From assembly GCA_024734495.1 (NCBI GenBank), contig JALMQS010000187.1:18166455-18230454 (forward strand): a stretch of 64,000 nt of DNA, read 5' to 3'. Of the stretch, positions 20,391 through 31,015 are shown one piece after another (position 1 is the stretch's first letter; each line of letters opens with the position of its first letter). Made by a program: the position numbers and the translations under genes. This DNA is from Forficula auricularia. Its lineage: Eukaryota; Arthropoda; Insecta; Dermaptera; Forficulidae. The notes below the pieces were generated by a model. The model had not been told where the DNA came from and made no database searches. It saw only the letters and a program-made list of their open reading frames with translations.

Positions 20391-21455
20391 TAGAAAAATA
20401 ACTGAACAACTTTTATGGGAACTATTTTTTTATATGACATCAAATAATAAAAAATATTAAAACAATTAGATTTCAAAAAATCTTAATAATTAATTAATAA
20501 AGTAAAGGGGGCGTAGTTTCACAATGAATGAAATAAAACTCAAAGAGGTTTATACAGACTCAATATATTTCGGATTATTAGTCCATCATCAAGAGTTTAT
20601 AGATTAAAATCTGTATAAACCTTATTTCATTCATTGTGAAACTACACTCGCTTTACTTGATTAATTAATATCATGTTTCACCTAAAACTCACACCACTTT
20701 CCATAAGTAAAATTCTAATAATTATTTTTAACAATTATTTTACTTAATTATCAAATAATAATCATCAAATATTTAATTATTAAATAAATAATTTAATAAT
20801 AATTAATAATTTAATAATTTTACGACACAGTTCTGAGACATTCCAGAGTGTATCGCATGTCTTCTGGATAAATTCCAGTTCCAATTTCATTATTTTGGCC
20901 TGTTCCAGTTTCTTCATAACCTTTAGATTTCTTGTGTTTTTTTGTGTTGTTTTTTTTAAACAGATTATATAACACAATAAAATGAAGCTTGTGAGGGTTT
21001 ATTACTATCAGGAAAACGCTTGTCATTCATTTCAATAACAGCCCCATAACACTTCTTCCACATTCACCGCATAAATTAAGACCATTTCAATACTGTTTTC
21101 AACAAAAAATGCTCCATTTTTATTATGGTAATATAATATAACTATCTACTGGATTGACACGAGAAATAAACTTTTTTAAGCTCAAAAAGTTTAAGTAGTT
21201 CAATAAGTAGAAAATATTCTCTTAAATCTGAGTATAACGAAGTATTAAAATCATTATAACACTTATTTTCATTGTTTTGACTTTTCGATTTAATAATTAA
21301 TTTTTTAATCATTATTATTTAATAATTAAGTTGAATAATTGTTAAAAATAATTATTAGGATTTTTTTTTGAGATTTAATAATTGATTTAATATTTTGTTT
21401 AATTGATGTCGGATACAAAAATAGTTCTAATAAAAGTTGTTCAGTTTTTTACTTT
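20391..21455. mobile_element. Smaller foldback/TIR element
   Basis: 20398-20456 (ACTGAACAACTTTTATGGGA and onward) is the reverse complement of about 21393-21453. A second paired block, 20709-20770 against 21300-21360 (TAATAATTATTTTTAACAAT), extends the symmetry. It contains the small inverted pair at 20488-20670. No coding capacity. Confidence 0.6.
20488..20670. repeat. Inverted pair of Penelope-type terminal sequence (short)
   Basis: Arms of about 65-75 bp (GTAGTTTCACAATGAATGAA with its complement at 20625-20645). On the minus strand the centre reads TTGATGATGG, a short loop, then CCGAAATATATTG, the motif order of the other Penelope-type ends. Confidence 0.55.
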
Positions 21456-21648
21456 ATCCAATGCGAAGCATGGGAGAAAGTATTGGAATCGCTCACGAGG
21501 CAAGCGCGACTTCAAAGGGTCCTCAGTTAAAGACTACGGAACCCATAGACTCAATTAAGGTCACAAATTAAAGTATTCAATGAGATTGAATTTTAGCAAG
21601 TGACGGTTTTGCCAAAAATTACCTGGGGTCTAGTCGAGAGGCCAAAAA
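21452..21648 (+). repeat. Family B arm, left part of copy B2
   Basis: Begins TTTACTTTATCCAATGCGAA and follows the foldback arm to the point GAGAGGCCAAAAA, where element C3 interrupts it. Confidence 0.8.
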
Positions 21649-22326
21649 TTTTTAAGAAAAAATAAAAACCGACTTCAAAAAATTAAGTGCAACAAATATA
21701 AAAATACACTAAAAGGTATAAAATAATTATTATCTTATTTAGTTACAACTAAACGACGAAATATTAACACGAAATTACTTTTTAAAGTCGGTGCCAAACA
21801 AACTATACCTATAAGCGAGCGTACCCGCCAAACGTACTAAGTAAGATCCGTCGAGTGCGATTCATAAAAGGTATATGTTTGGCACCAACTTCAAAAGTAA
21901 TTTCGTGTTAATATTTCGTCGTTTAGTTGTAACTAAATAAGATAATAATTATTTTATACCTTTTTAGTGTATTTTTATATTTGTTGCACTTAATTTTTTG
22001 AAGTCGGTTTTTATTTTTTTCTTAAAAATTTTTATTTTTCTCTTTTTAGTGATGTTATTAATAGTGATTATATCATCAGAACTTGACCAAATTAATATGA
22101 CACCATCCCTAAGACACCCCCTTTCGGATAAAAAAAGAACCATCGAAATCGGTTCATAAACAAAGAGGTTAGGTCTAAACAAACCTAAACAAACCTAATA
22201 AAAAGGTCTAATACCTATGAAAAAAAATCGAAAAAAATGGGACCAATCGGAAGCTAGACTGGACGCAATGCAAAAAAATTTTCAAAATCGGTTGACAATT
22301 GGCGGAGATATGATGTAACATAGGCA

Positions 22327-22359
<33 letters not shown>

Positions 22360-22406
22360 CAATCGAATAGAGAACCTCCTCCTTTTTTGAAGTCGGTTAA
22401 AAAGTG
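21649..22406 (-). repeat. Family C element, copy C3, inserted in family B
   Basis: Full-length minus copy: arms 21662-21790 and 21883-22012, body, and end TTTTTTGAAGTCGGTTAAAA at 22383-22403. An A run of about 30 bases (22329-22358) corresponds to the T run after TTCGACTGAA in the plus copies. It splits family B text that is continuous at 13120-13160. Confidence 0.85.
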
Positions 22407-22806
22407 ACATTTTTTTTGAAAGTGCGTGCGGATGGATGGATGTGGTGTGTGTTATCGTTATTTTCGTCCACGATTTTTTCCACACCTTTTACGCTGATTG
22501 AAATGAAATTGAAAACCTACCATTAGTTTAACAAAATGAAGCGCTGATTAGTTTTTGGTACATATCGGTCCACAAACATTAGTACTTTATTTCAGTACTT
22601 TTTTAGTTTTTTCTAAATATCTTGAAAATGACTTAGCCAATTTTGATGAAATTTAATATCCTAATTAAGTACCTTGGGGACCACAAAAAAGGTTAAATAA
22701 AGTTTTTAGTAAAATTATATTTTAACGTACTTTACTCAAGAACATATTAATATTTCAAATGAATTTGGATAAAGTTTAGTAACGATCCGTTGCAGTTTAT
22801 TTTTGT
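22407..22806 (+). repeat. Family B arm, right part of copy B2, ending in foldback interior
   Basis: Resumes with GTGCGTGCGGATGGATGGAT and runs to CGTACTTTACTC (22737), then jumps straight to the AACATATTAATATTTCAAAT ... CGATCCGTTGCAGTTTATTT block of the foldback interior. So B2 is a deletion derivative lacking the array. Confidence 0.75.
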
Positions 22807-23648
22807 AGATTCAGAATATGTACAGAAACAGATTATAGGTTTCTATTTAAAAAACAGAACTTTACCTTAAAATAGCCTTGAAAGCTTGTTCTAGATTGAC
22901 AAACAATAGTAGTACTACGTAGTTTAGTTCCCCCCGCGATATAAACAAACTTTAACTTTTTTCCATATAATGCAATGTTTTTGAGTTATAAGACTGTCTC
23001 AAGATAAAAATTCACCCCGTATATATTCATTATTATTTTTAAAAAACAACAAATAATATATAAGTTGATTATTAAATTCAATCGATATCTTTGATTATTG
23101 ATTCATAAATTTGTTTGACAATGTAAATCAATTCTCCTCAAATTTACCTAAATAAATAGTACTATAGGCAAAGAAGGCAAGGATGGCTGCCATTTCTTAT
23201 TTTCTTTATAAAGCTTTTCTGAATAGATTAGATTCGATTCTTTGGGATTAAATCAACTTTTTCTTTTCCTCTTAAGACAGCGAGCGCCCACTTTGTCTTT
23301 TTTCAAATTTTCATTAAACACTTACAAAAGAATATCTTTGCTATTGAATAAACCTGGCCCCCTTTTCTCTTAGGTATCTACCATAATTCAAAGGACTATA
23401 GCCATCATCATAGAGCTATGGTTTTAACCTTTTTGATTTATCTTCTAAAAACTCTTTTAAAACAGCCATTATAGGTTAGATTTATGCCCATGAAAGAGGT
23501 TATTAATTGTTAAATACATTGTTATTGGATTGTTGGGACATTAGCTGCTATCTTCGGACGTTTCCGCTAGTGTATACGAACGCTCTCAACTGTACAACCG
23601 AAAGTTCGTTCTAGTGCCCAAAAATGTTTTTTGTGTCCTCTGAATCAC
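22807..23648. other. Unique stretch, no gene seen
   Basis: No recognisable repeat or long frame. A possible acceptor-like CTTTTCTCTTAG lies at about 23363, not followed by a convincing exon. Confidence 0.45.
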
Positions 23649-24383
23649 TTTTTAACCGACTTCAAAAAGGAGGAGGTTCTCTATTCGACTGAATTTTTTT
23701 TTTTTTTTTTTTTTTTTGTGCCTATGTTACCTCATATCTCCGCCAATTGTCAACCGATTTTGAAAATTTTTTTGCATTGGGTCCAGTCTAGCTTCCGATT
23801 GGTCCCATTTTTTTTCGATTTTTTTTCATAGTTATTAGACCTTTTTTATTAGGTTTGTTTAGACCTAACCTCTTTGTTTATGAACCGATTTCGATGGTTC
23901 TTTTTTTATCCGAAAGGGGGTGTCTTAGGGATGGTGTCATATTAATTTGGTCAAGTTCTGATGATATGATCACTATTAATAACATCACTAAAAAGAGAAA
24001 ATATAAAATAACTTTTAAGAAAAATAAAAACCGACTTCAAAAAATTAAATGCAACAAATAAAATACACTAAAAGGTATAAAATAATTATTATCTTATTTA
24101 GTTACAACTAAACGACGAAATATTAACACGAAATTACTTTTTGAAGTCGGTACCAAACAAACTATACCTATAAGCGAGCATATCCTCCAAACGTACTAAG
24201 TAAGATCCGTCGAGTGCGATTCATAAAAGGTATATGTTTGGCACCGACTTCAAAAAGTAATTTCATGTTAATATTTCGTGGTTTAGTTGTAACTAAATAA
24301 GATAATAATTATTTTATACCTTTTAGTGTATTTTATTTGTTGCATTTAATTTTTGAAGTCGGTTTTTATTTTTTCTTAAAAAT
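23649..24383 (+). repeat. Family C element, copy C4, loop inverted
   Basis: Plus copy from TTTTTAACCGACTTCAAAAA to the gap. Arms 24030-24150 and 24243-24365. Unlike C1, which lies in the same direction, the loop reads CTATACCTATAAGCGAGC first. It ends at the assembly gap. Confidence 0.85.
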
Positions 24384-24483
24384 NNNNNNNNNNNNNNNNN
24401 NNNNNNNNNNNNNNNNNNNNNNNNNNNNNNNNNNNNNNNNNNNNNNNNNNNNNNNNNNNNNNNNNNNNNNNNNNNNNNNNNNN
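24384..24483. other. Assembly gap (100 N)
   Basis: Exactly 100 unknown bases, directly after the hairpin end of element C4. Nested hairpin repeats probably broke the assembly here. Confidence 0.98.
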
Positions 24484-25307
24484 TCATTTATAAATAAATA
24501 TAAATAGCCTGAAGAAAAACTTTTATGTTATTACTTCTCTCTAAACCACTAAACAACTTTGCATGAAAGTTTGTAAATAAGTTTTAGGTCATTAAGCAAA
24601 GGTCTTTAGAGAATTTGCAAAGGAAACCAACCAAACTGTTGAAAATTACTAAATTTTCTTTGCTAATTACGTAAGGATTATTTTTTTAAAAGGATTTACG
24701 AACTTATTAGATGCCACGACAACAACTACAACAACAAGGATCAGTAATCGAAGAGAAGTTCTGTATTAATCTGTCTACGGAGTAGACACGCTCACGTTTC
24801 AACAAGCTTTTATCATAATCAGTCGCTGGTCGTCAATCAAACGTGGAAACATCTCTGGAGAGAAAAAAAGGCTTATGGAAAGTCAGATGTGCGCCACCCG
24901 CCCACCCTGGACAATTCCAACAAAACAACGTCTGAAAAATAAAGGACATAGAAATATAAATATACAAGTCAATCATCGTCACCATCATATACAGGGGTTG
25001 CGTGGGAAAGGATAGCTTTCGAGGGAAAATAAAGCCATACTCCAAACGAAAAGTGGGGGTGTTTTTCATGGACTTGCCTGATAGTTGAACTAATATTGAC
25101 TCGAAAGTATTTTTTTACTTTCACTTAGACAGTGAAGATTGAAAAGCATTGCATTCACTTTCGGGAGGTTAAATTTTCAAAGTTAATTAATTCTAACACT
25201 TAACTGTTTTATAAAAAATAGATGAACATTTTTCAAAAAAATATAAAATATCTCTTCAAACCGTTCTATCACTTCATTATTATAATTTAAAAACTAAGAA
25301 GAAACAA
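24484..25307. other. Unique stretch, no gene seen
   Basis: 24715-25080 is slightly richer in G/C, with ACAACAACTACAACAACAAG near 24720. A 78-codon minus frame (24833-25069) has no recognisable content. Confidence 0.45.
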
Positions 25308-25655
25308 TTTTAATCTTAGATCTATATATATTAGAAGGGTTCGCCCCCGCTAGATTTGAACCCAAATGCTCAGCCTGCATTCATATAAACCCTTTTTTTG
25401 TCGGATACTAAGTCCATTAGTTAGTTTCTATTGGGTATGATAGTTTTTATTATGGGTTAGTAGTGTTAGTGAGGGAGCCGAGATTTAGACGTTTGAATTT
25501 TTTACGCGAGCAAGGCCCGAACTTGGGCTCCCACTTGAACATCGTCATCAAGAAACGATGCAGAGGCGGTCAATGCTCTAGCACGAGCTACTATCCGACT
25601 TCCTAAACCCTTCCGATATATAAAACAAACATATATATCTACCAAGATCTAAGAT
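25308..25655. mobile_element. T3: tRNA-headed SINE with inverted body, carrying a nested SINE1
   Basis: On the minus strand 25335-25396 is tRNA-like (GGGTTTATATGAATGCAGGC, GGGTTCAAATCTAGCGGG), followed by body ACCCTTCTAATATATATAGATCTAA. A reversed body copy lies at 25606-25655 (AACCCTTCCGATATATA ... AGATCTAAGATTA). Between them a minus-strand SINE1 is inserted. Confidence 0.6.
25436..25604 (-). mobile_element. SINE1 (type II tRNA-like head), minus copy
   Basis: Shares GTTAGTGAGGGAGCCGAG, the CATCGTCATCAAGAAACGAT block and the head side with the copies at 26.45 kb and 47.3 kb. Inserted between the arms of T3. Confidence 0.65.
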
Positions 25656-25659
25656 TATA

Positions 25660-26402
25660 AAAAATTTTAAGAAAAAGTAAAAAACCGACTTCAAAAAATT
25701 AAATGCAACAAATATAAAAATACACTAAAAGGTATAAAAATAATTATTATCTTATTTAGTTACAACTAAAACGACGAAATATTAACACGAAATTACTTTT
25801 TAAAGTCGGTGCCAAACAAACTATACCTATAAGCGAGCGTACCTGCCAAACGTACTAAGTAAGATCCGTCGAGTGCGATTCATAAAAGGTATATGTTTGG
25901 CACCAACTTCAAAAAGTAATTTCGTGTTAATATTTCGTCGTTTAGTTGTAACTAAATAAGATAATAATTATTTTATACCTTTTAGTGTATTTTTATATTT
26001 GTTGCATTTAATTTTTTGAAGTCGGTTTTTATTTTTTTCTTAAAAATTTTTATTTTTCTCTTTTTAGTGATGTTATTAATAGTGATTATATCATCAGAAC
26101 TTGACCAAATTAATATGACACCATCCCTAAGACACCCCTTTCGGATAAAAAAAGAACCATCGAAATCGGTTCATAAACAAAGAGGTTAGGTCTAAACAAA
26201 CCTAATAAAAAAGGTCTAATACCTATGGAAAAAATCGAAAAAAAAATGGGACCAATCGGAAGCTAGACTGGACCCAATGCAAAAAAATTTTCAAAATCGG
26301 TTGACAATTGGCGGAGATATGAGGTAACATAGGCACAAAAAAAAAAAAAAAAAAAATTCAATCGAATAGAGAACCTCCTCCTTTTTTGAAGTCGGTTAAA
26401 AA
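25660..26402 (-). repeat. Family C element, copy C5
   Basis: Full-length minus copy: arms 25681-25809 and 25905-26033 around the same ~95-bp loop, body, an A run at 26337-26356 and the TTGAAGTCGGTTAAAA end at 26384-26400. Confidence 0.85.
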
Positions 26403-26438
26403 TGAGCCTTCTTTCTTAGTTTTTTTTAAATATATAAG

Positions 26439-26668
26439 TTAATTTGGGTAGTCGGGTTGTCCGAGCTAGGTAAGGCGCTGGTCCAACTTCAGCATCGTTG
26501 ATGACGATGTTTAAGCGGGAGGCCCGAGTTCAATCCTTGCTAGCATTTAAAGTTTTGACCGGCTAAAACTCGGCTCCCTCACTAACATTACTAACACTTT
26601 ATTATGCGCTGCCTAAATAGGCTGTGTTCCCAATGACAATAAATAAATTAAAAAAAAAAACTTAATTT
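26439..26668 (+). mobile_element. SINE1, plus copy with poly(A) tail
   Basis: The head has the long variable-arm form of serine/leucine tRNAs: GTCGGGTTGTCCGAGCTAGG, GTAAGGCGCTGG, then GGCCCGAGTTCAATCCTTGC. The body ends GTGTTCCCAATGACAATAAA followed by poly(A) to 26660. A 7-bp direct repeat TTAATTT flanks it (26439-26445 and 26662-26668). Confidence 0.8.
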
Positions 26669-26772
26669 CACTTAGACAACCCGGTGAGATATTATACGAC
26701 GATCTTAAGATATAGAAAGTGAGTTTAGAAAAATAAAAAGATAAGTATGAATTTAAATCAAAATAAAATAAT

Positions 26773-26909
26773 ATTAAATAAAATTTAAACACAAATCTAC
26801 TGTAGGCAACTGGCAACTTCTAGGAGATTGTAAAAATATCATCGGCCTTCCGCGTTAGTATTCGGCGCCTCTCAGTTGAGAACTGTCACGGCAATATCGC
26901 TTTATATTT
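26773..26909 (+). repeat. Direct repeat R, copy 1
   Basis: 137 bp, about 93% identical to 28174-28311. Landmarks: ACACAAATCTACTG, GGCAACTGGCAA, GTATTCGGCGCC, CGGCAATATCGCTTTATATT. Function unknown. Confidence 0.85.
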
Positions 26910-28106
26910 TATATGGAAAAGTTGCCCGGAAAATTGGAAAATTTAGGAAAAACTAAAAAAATTCAGGTTAGCCAACATAGCTTGCCAAACAATAAAAGAA
27001 CTAAACTAGCAAACTAAACATGTGTTGGCGGCCCTGTTTGTCAGATTTTTGAGTGTCATTCATTCTTAATAGTTCTAACCACATTATCGTTGAAGAAGAA
27101 TTTAATACTGCAACAAAGATTTAAAAAAACTATCTATTTTTTTAAAGTACATTTAAAACCAAAAATTAAAAAAAAATCGTCATGATAACTAAATTTTTGA
27201 AAAAGTTATGGTTATTTAAAAAAAGCTATTTTTTCAAAAATTCCTAACTTCTTTTGGGTTGAGTGAAAAAATTTGAAAAAAATTCTGAAAACCGTCTTTA
27301 ATAGGGTAGAAAAAAATAAAAAAGTTTCAGCCAAGCTTTTGATTATATATATATATAGATGAAAAATATTTAATTTAAAATAAAATATGTTATTTAAAAA
27401 TCATTTTTCTTAAAAATACCCTTGGGAATCTCACCTCATCTTTTTTCTATTGTATTTAAGACCCTCAGCCATTTCAAAAGAACTAAGCCTTTTGGCTTTT
27501 GTATTCGAGCTCATTCATTCATTTCAATATTATTTATTTATTTCAAAGTTAATTATAAAGGATTATTGAAACTATACTAACTAAACTAACTGAAAGGAAT
27601 TAATTAGCTTTTGGAATTTCTTTAAAAATATATTTTAAAGATTAAAACCAAAATTCAATTAGCCCGTAGAATTCTTTAAAGAAAACAAAATCATTTGAAA
27701 ACCCATTGTTATATTGTTTTGAAATCTAGGAAATTTCAGCCTATTGAAATTATTAAAAACCTATTTTGAGCCTAATTAAACCTAAATTTTCTATAATCTA
27801 ATAATAAACTTTAAAAGTTTATTATTTTTAATTTTTTAATTGGATAATTCTCCTCAAATGAAGATTTTTACCTTATTTATTGAATTTTTACAAGACAAAA
27901 ACTTGATTTTAATTTAAGTTGAAAGGTTCTTTTTGCCGAATAATGGAGTAGCAGAAGTGAACAATAAAATATTGTCTTCTGCTGGAAAAATACATTTTTT
28001 AAATTCATTCATAAAGAGATATACTTTGTCCTCTTCATCAATCTATTACAATTGATTCACAAGAGTTGATATATGAAAGTGTTCTTTACACGTGTATAAA
28101 ACATCA
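26910..28106. other. AT-rich stretch between R copies, no gene seen
   Basis: Lies between the two direct repeats. No open frame of note and no tRNA-like sequence. It may be, at least in part, the body of a Helitron-like element whose 3' end is at 28173, but a 5' end was not found. Confidence 0.4.
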
Positions 28107-28173
28107 ATAAAACAGCCACGCGGGGTCCAGGGGCGAAGCCCCTGGCTAGCAAAAGGCTCGCCGAAGTCGCTAG
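28107..28173 (+). mobile_element. Helitron-like 3' end
   Basis: GC-rich palindrome CCAGGGGCGAAGCCCCTGG at 28125-28143, then GGCTCGCCGAAGTCG and CTAG (28170-28173) followed by T. A GC hairpin shortly before CTRR and a T target base is the Helitron 3' signature. Confidence 0.5.
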
Positions 28174-28311
28174 TATTAAATAAAATTTAAACACAAATCT
28201 ACTGGAGGCAACTGGCAATTTCTAGGAGATTGTAAAAATAATTTCGGCCTTCCGTGTTAGTATTCGGCGCCCCTCAGTTGAGAACTCTCACGGCAATATC
28301 GCTTTATATTT
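28174..28311 (+). repeat. Direct repeat R, copy 2
   Basis: Begins exactly at the T following the Helitron-like CTAG. The match to copy 1 starts at this base and not before. Confidence 0.85.
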
Positions 28312-29221
28312 ACAATATAGATAAGTGAATGGGAGAACGCAAACATATCAATCTGTATATAGTATAATTAGAGCTGCTATCTTGTATATCTCTCTTAAAT
28401 AAAAGAGTTCCATGTTTCTATGTGTAAAATTGTATTTTAATTTAATGTAGTGAAAAGTGAAGAGCAATAATTTTTCCCTTAAGAGTGACTGAAAAAATAG
28501 GTGATAAGAGAAAATTAATGCCCATGCATAAACAATTCGCATTTATTTAAAATATGAAATTGCGATTTAAAAATAAACCTAGAATAAAAATTAAATAGAC
28601 AAATAAAAAAAAATATTTAGAGGAAAATTACGGGTTTGTCTGAAAATGGAAAAAAAATGGAAACAATAAACATCCCTTGATTATTTATTTGATTCTCATG
28701 AAAGCCATGGGAAAACGAAATACTCATATAATATCAAATGATAAAATAATATAATATTGACATTTTTGAGGTTTGGAAACGGATTTCTATTGGTTTCGTT
28801 AATGATTTGAATTTTTGTTAATGGTTTTATTTATTTATTTATTTATTTTATTACGCAGTGAATAAAAATCCTTTTAGAGAAAACATTGTGAATACAAATT
28901 AATTATTATTTACAAAGGTCACAAAATTAAACATTTTAAAATTAGACCAAAAATTGAAAAATTTTCAAGACTCGGTAGGCTCTCTGCCATTTTTGGTGAG
29001 GCCTACCGTTTTTTTATTTTATTTTTATCCCGCAAACTGCTTGAGCAAGAAAACCAAAACTTCTCCCACGAAAATGCAGCTTGTTGTTATAGTTTTTTAC
29101 AAAAATTCAGATTAAAAAAGCGAAACTTATTTAAGAGAGCTTCTCATAGAATATTATATGTTTATCATGTCACGAGAGATACAATCTTGTTAAAATTAAA
29201 TAAGCTAAAATAAAATAAAGG
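28312..29221. other. AT-rich stretch, no gene seen
   Basis: TTTA simple repeat near 28827-28850. A block TTTTCAAGACTCGGTAGGCT at 28962-28982 is shared with 34.97 and 35.32 kb (family G). Confidence 0.5.
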
Positions 29222-29462
29222 AAGCCGCGGAAAATAAAAATTCAATTTTATATCGTCGACGTTTCGATTATACATTGAACCTTCATCAGGATGCTTTAAT
29301 GATTCTATAAATATTGCATGAACAAAAACATAATACTTGTTATTAACAACATATAATATCTTGTTCAAATAAATAACTAATATTATTTTTTGTACCGATG
29401 AAGATTAAAATTCTTTGTTGAAACGTCGACAATATAATATTGGAACTTTTATTTTCCTGCCT
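29222..29462. repeat. Inverted pair of Penelope-type ends
   Basis: On the minus strand 29300-29225 reads CCTGATGAAGGTTCAATG ... TCGAAACGTCGACGATAT ... TTTTTATTTTCC. On the plus strand 29396-29458 reads CGATGAAGATTAAAATTC ... GAAACGTCGACAATATAATA ... TTTTATTTTCC. Heads face each other, tails point outward. No coding sequence remains. Confidence 0.65.
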
Positions 29463-30842
29463 GCTAGTCTTCTTATTTTAACTAATAATATATTAATACA
29501 GCCATGTCGTGATTTTATTAAAAATGAATTTTCTACACCTATATGAAAAAATAACTAGTTGCCCGGCGTGTACAGCTTGCCAAGCGTACCGAGGAATTAT
29601 TGATCAAATTTACTTTACAATGACAGTCCAGAGTTTATCTAAATTTTTCCAGGGCAGAGGCCATATTAAATTTTTATACTCTCTACTCAAATGCTCTATT
29701 AATTTAATGGTTCGTCTCTGAGTTGCATTCAGGTCGGCAAAGAAATGCTTAAAAACCACTCTCTTTGGGCAAATTCAGGTCTTGTATAGTGTATGAAAAG
29801 TAAGTGGTCGTAAAAAGCGTCTAAACCAGAATAAAAATCCAATTGTTCTTGATGCGGATTTTATTAAAGATGTGTTGTTGTCATTCCAATAAATATCACA
29901 GGCTAAGTAACACTTAACATAAATACTAAATTAAGCACAATTCTTAAGGAGAAATCAATTATGATGTTCTCTTATTGATATATATACCTATCAGTGGCCT
30001 GTGGTCCATGGATGCTGTGGATGCGGCTCATCCCTAAAATTTCAAACATTTATAGTATTTTCATAAATATATAATTCCGACTTCAAAATTTCAGGAGGAT
30101 CTTTACATTTTTAAAATAATATTCATTATTTCAAATATTTCTATTCTATAAAAAACATTTTTTGTTTTGAAAAGTATATTGAAATAAAATTGTTGCATAG
30201 TTTCAAGGGCCAATTAAAATAAATGACTTTTCCTAAAATGATGCGGATAGAAGGTTTGAAGTCCCTGCCTGGTATATTTTCCAGTTCAATCATGTCGCAG
30301 ATAAGTTCAGACGAATTTTAGTCGAATAAAAATTGTTCTCGCTGAGGAACTATTAAAATAGAAATAATACAAAAAAGGAATAAATAAAGATGATTCGGGA
30401 ATCTTTGGACTAATCTATTTCTAAGAACTCTCAATATAAAAGATCGAAAATAACTAAGAGTGCTATAGACAAGTCATAGATTACTTATAGCAATAGAATT
30501 AGGAGAAATTGTAGATTGCCAGGCTGATTCAGTCTGGAAGATGGTCGATTTCAATCTTAGTGACTGTGGAGTTTAAATAATAAGAATTAATTTCTGACTC
30601 CTACCCTCACTCACACAAAGCAGTATCCGTTTAGAGCGAAGGTCTCAAAATATGTTTTAAAAATCTAATGTTAAATTTGATAAATAACGAATATGATGCC
30701 GTATTCGATGAAATTTTCAAAAAAAGCGTAAATTAAAATAAAATTTCCAAAAATGAAGGGTACTTTTTTGGACATCATCCCTGGTTGAAAAGTTACCAAC
30801 CGCTACTGATATATATATATATATTTCCATTCGCAACAAGCA
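29463..30842. other. Unique AT-rich stretch, no gene seen
   Basis: Frames up to 70 codons (29509-29721) without recognisable content. A TA-type simple repeat lies at 30811-30824. Confidence 0.45.
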
Positions 30843-31015
30843 TAGGACAACCTCATTGATTTTTTCTTAAGAATCAACAACTTTGCTAATTTAAAAATAT
30901 TTTCTTGCCGAGAGTAGTAGTGTTGTCGAGGAAATCAATGAGGGTGTCCTCTGCTTGATTCGATTAAACATATTCCCACTTATAAATATACATAGGTATA
31001 TTTATATGTTTATTT
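30843..31015. repeat. Family H copies in head-to-head arrangement
   Basis: ACCTCATTGATTTTTTCTTA ... CAACAACTTTGCTA is followed by its inverted relative GCCGAGAGTAGTAGTGTTGT ... AAATCAATGAGGGTGTCCTC. Related sequence occurs at 31.31, 37.1, 37.32, 45.7 and 47.5 kb. Confidence 0.6.
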
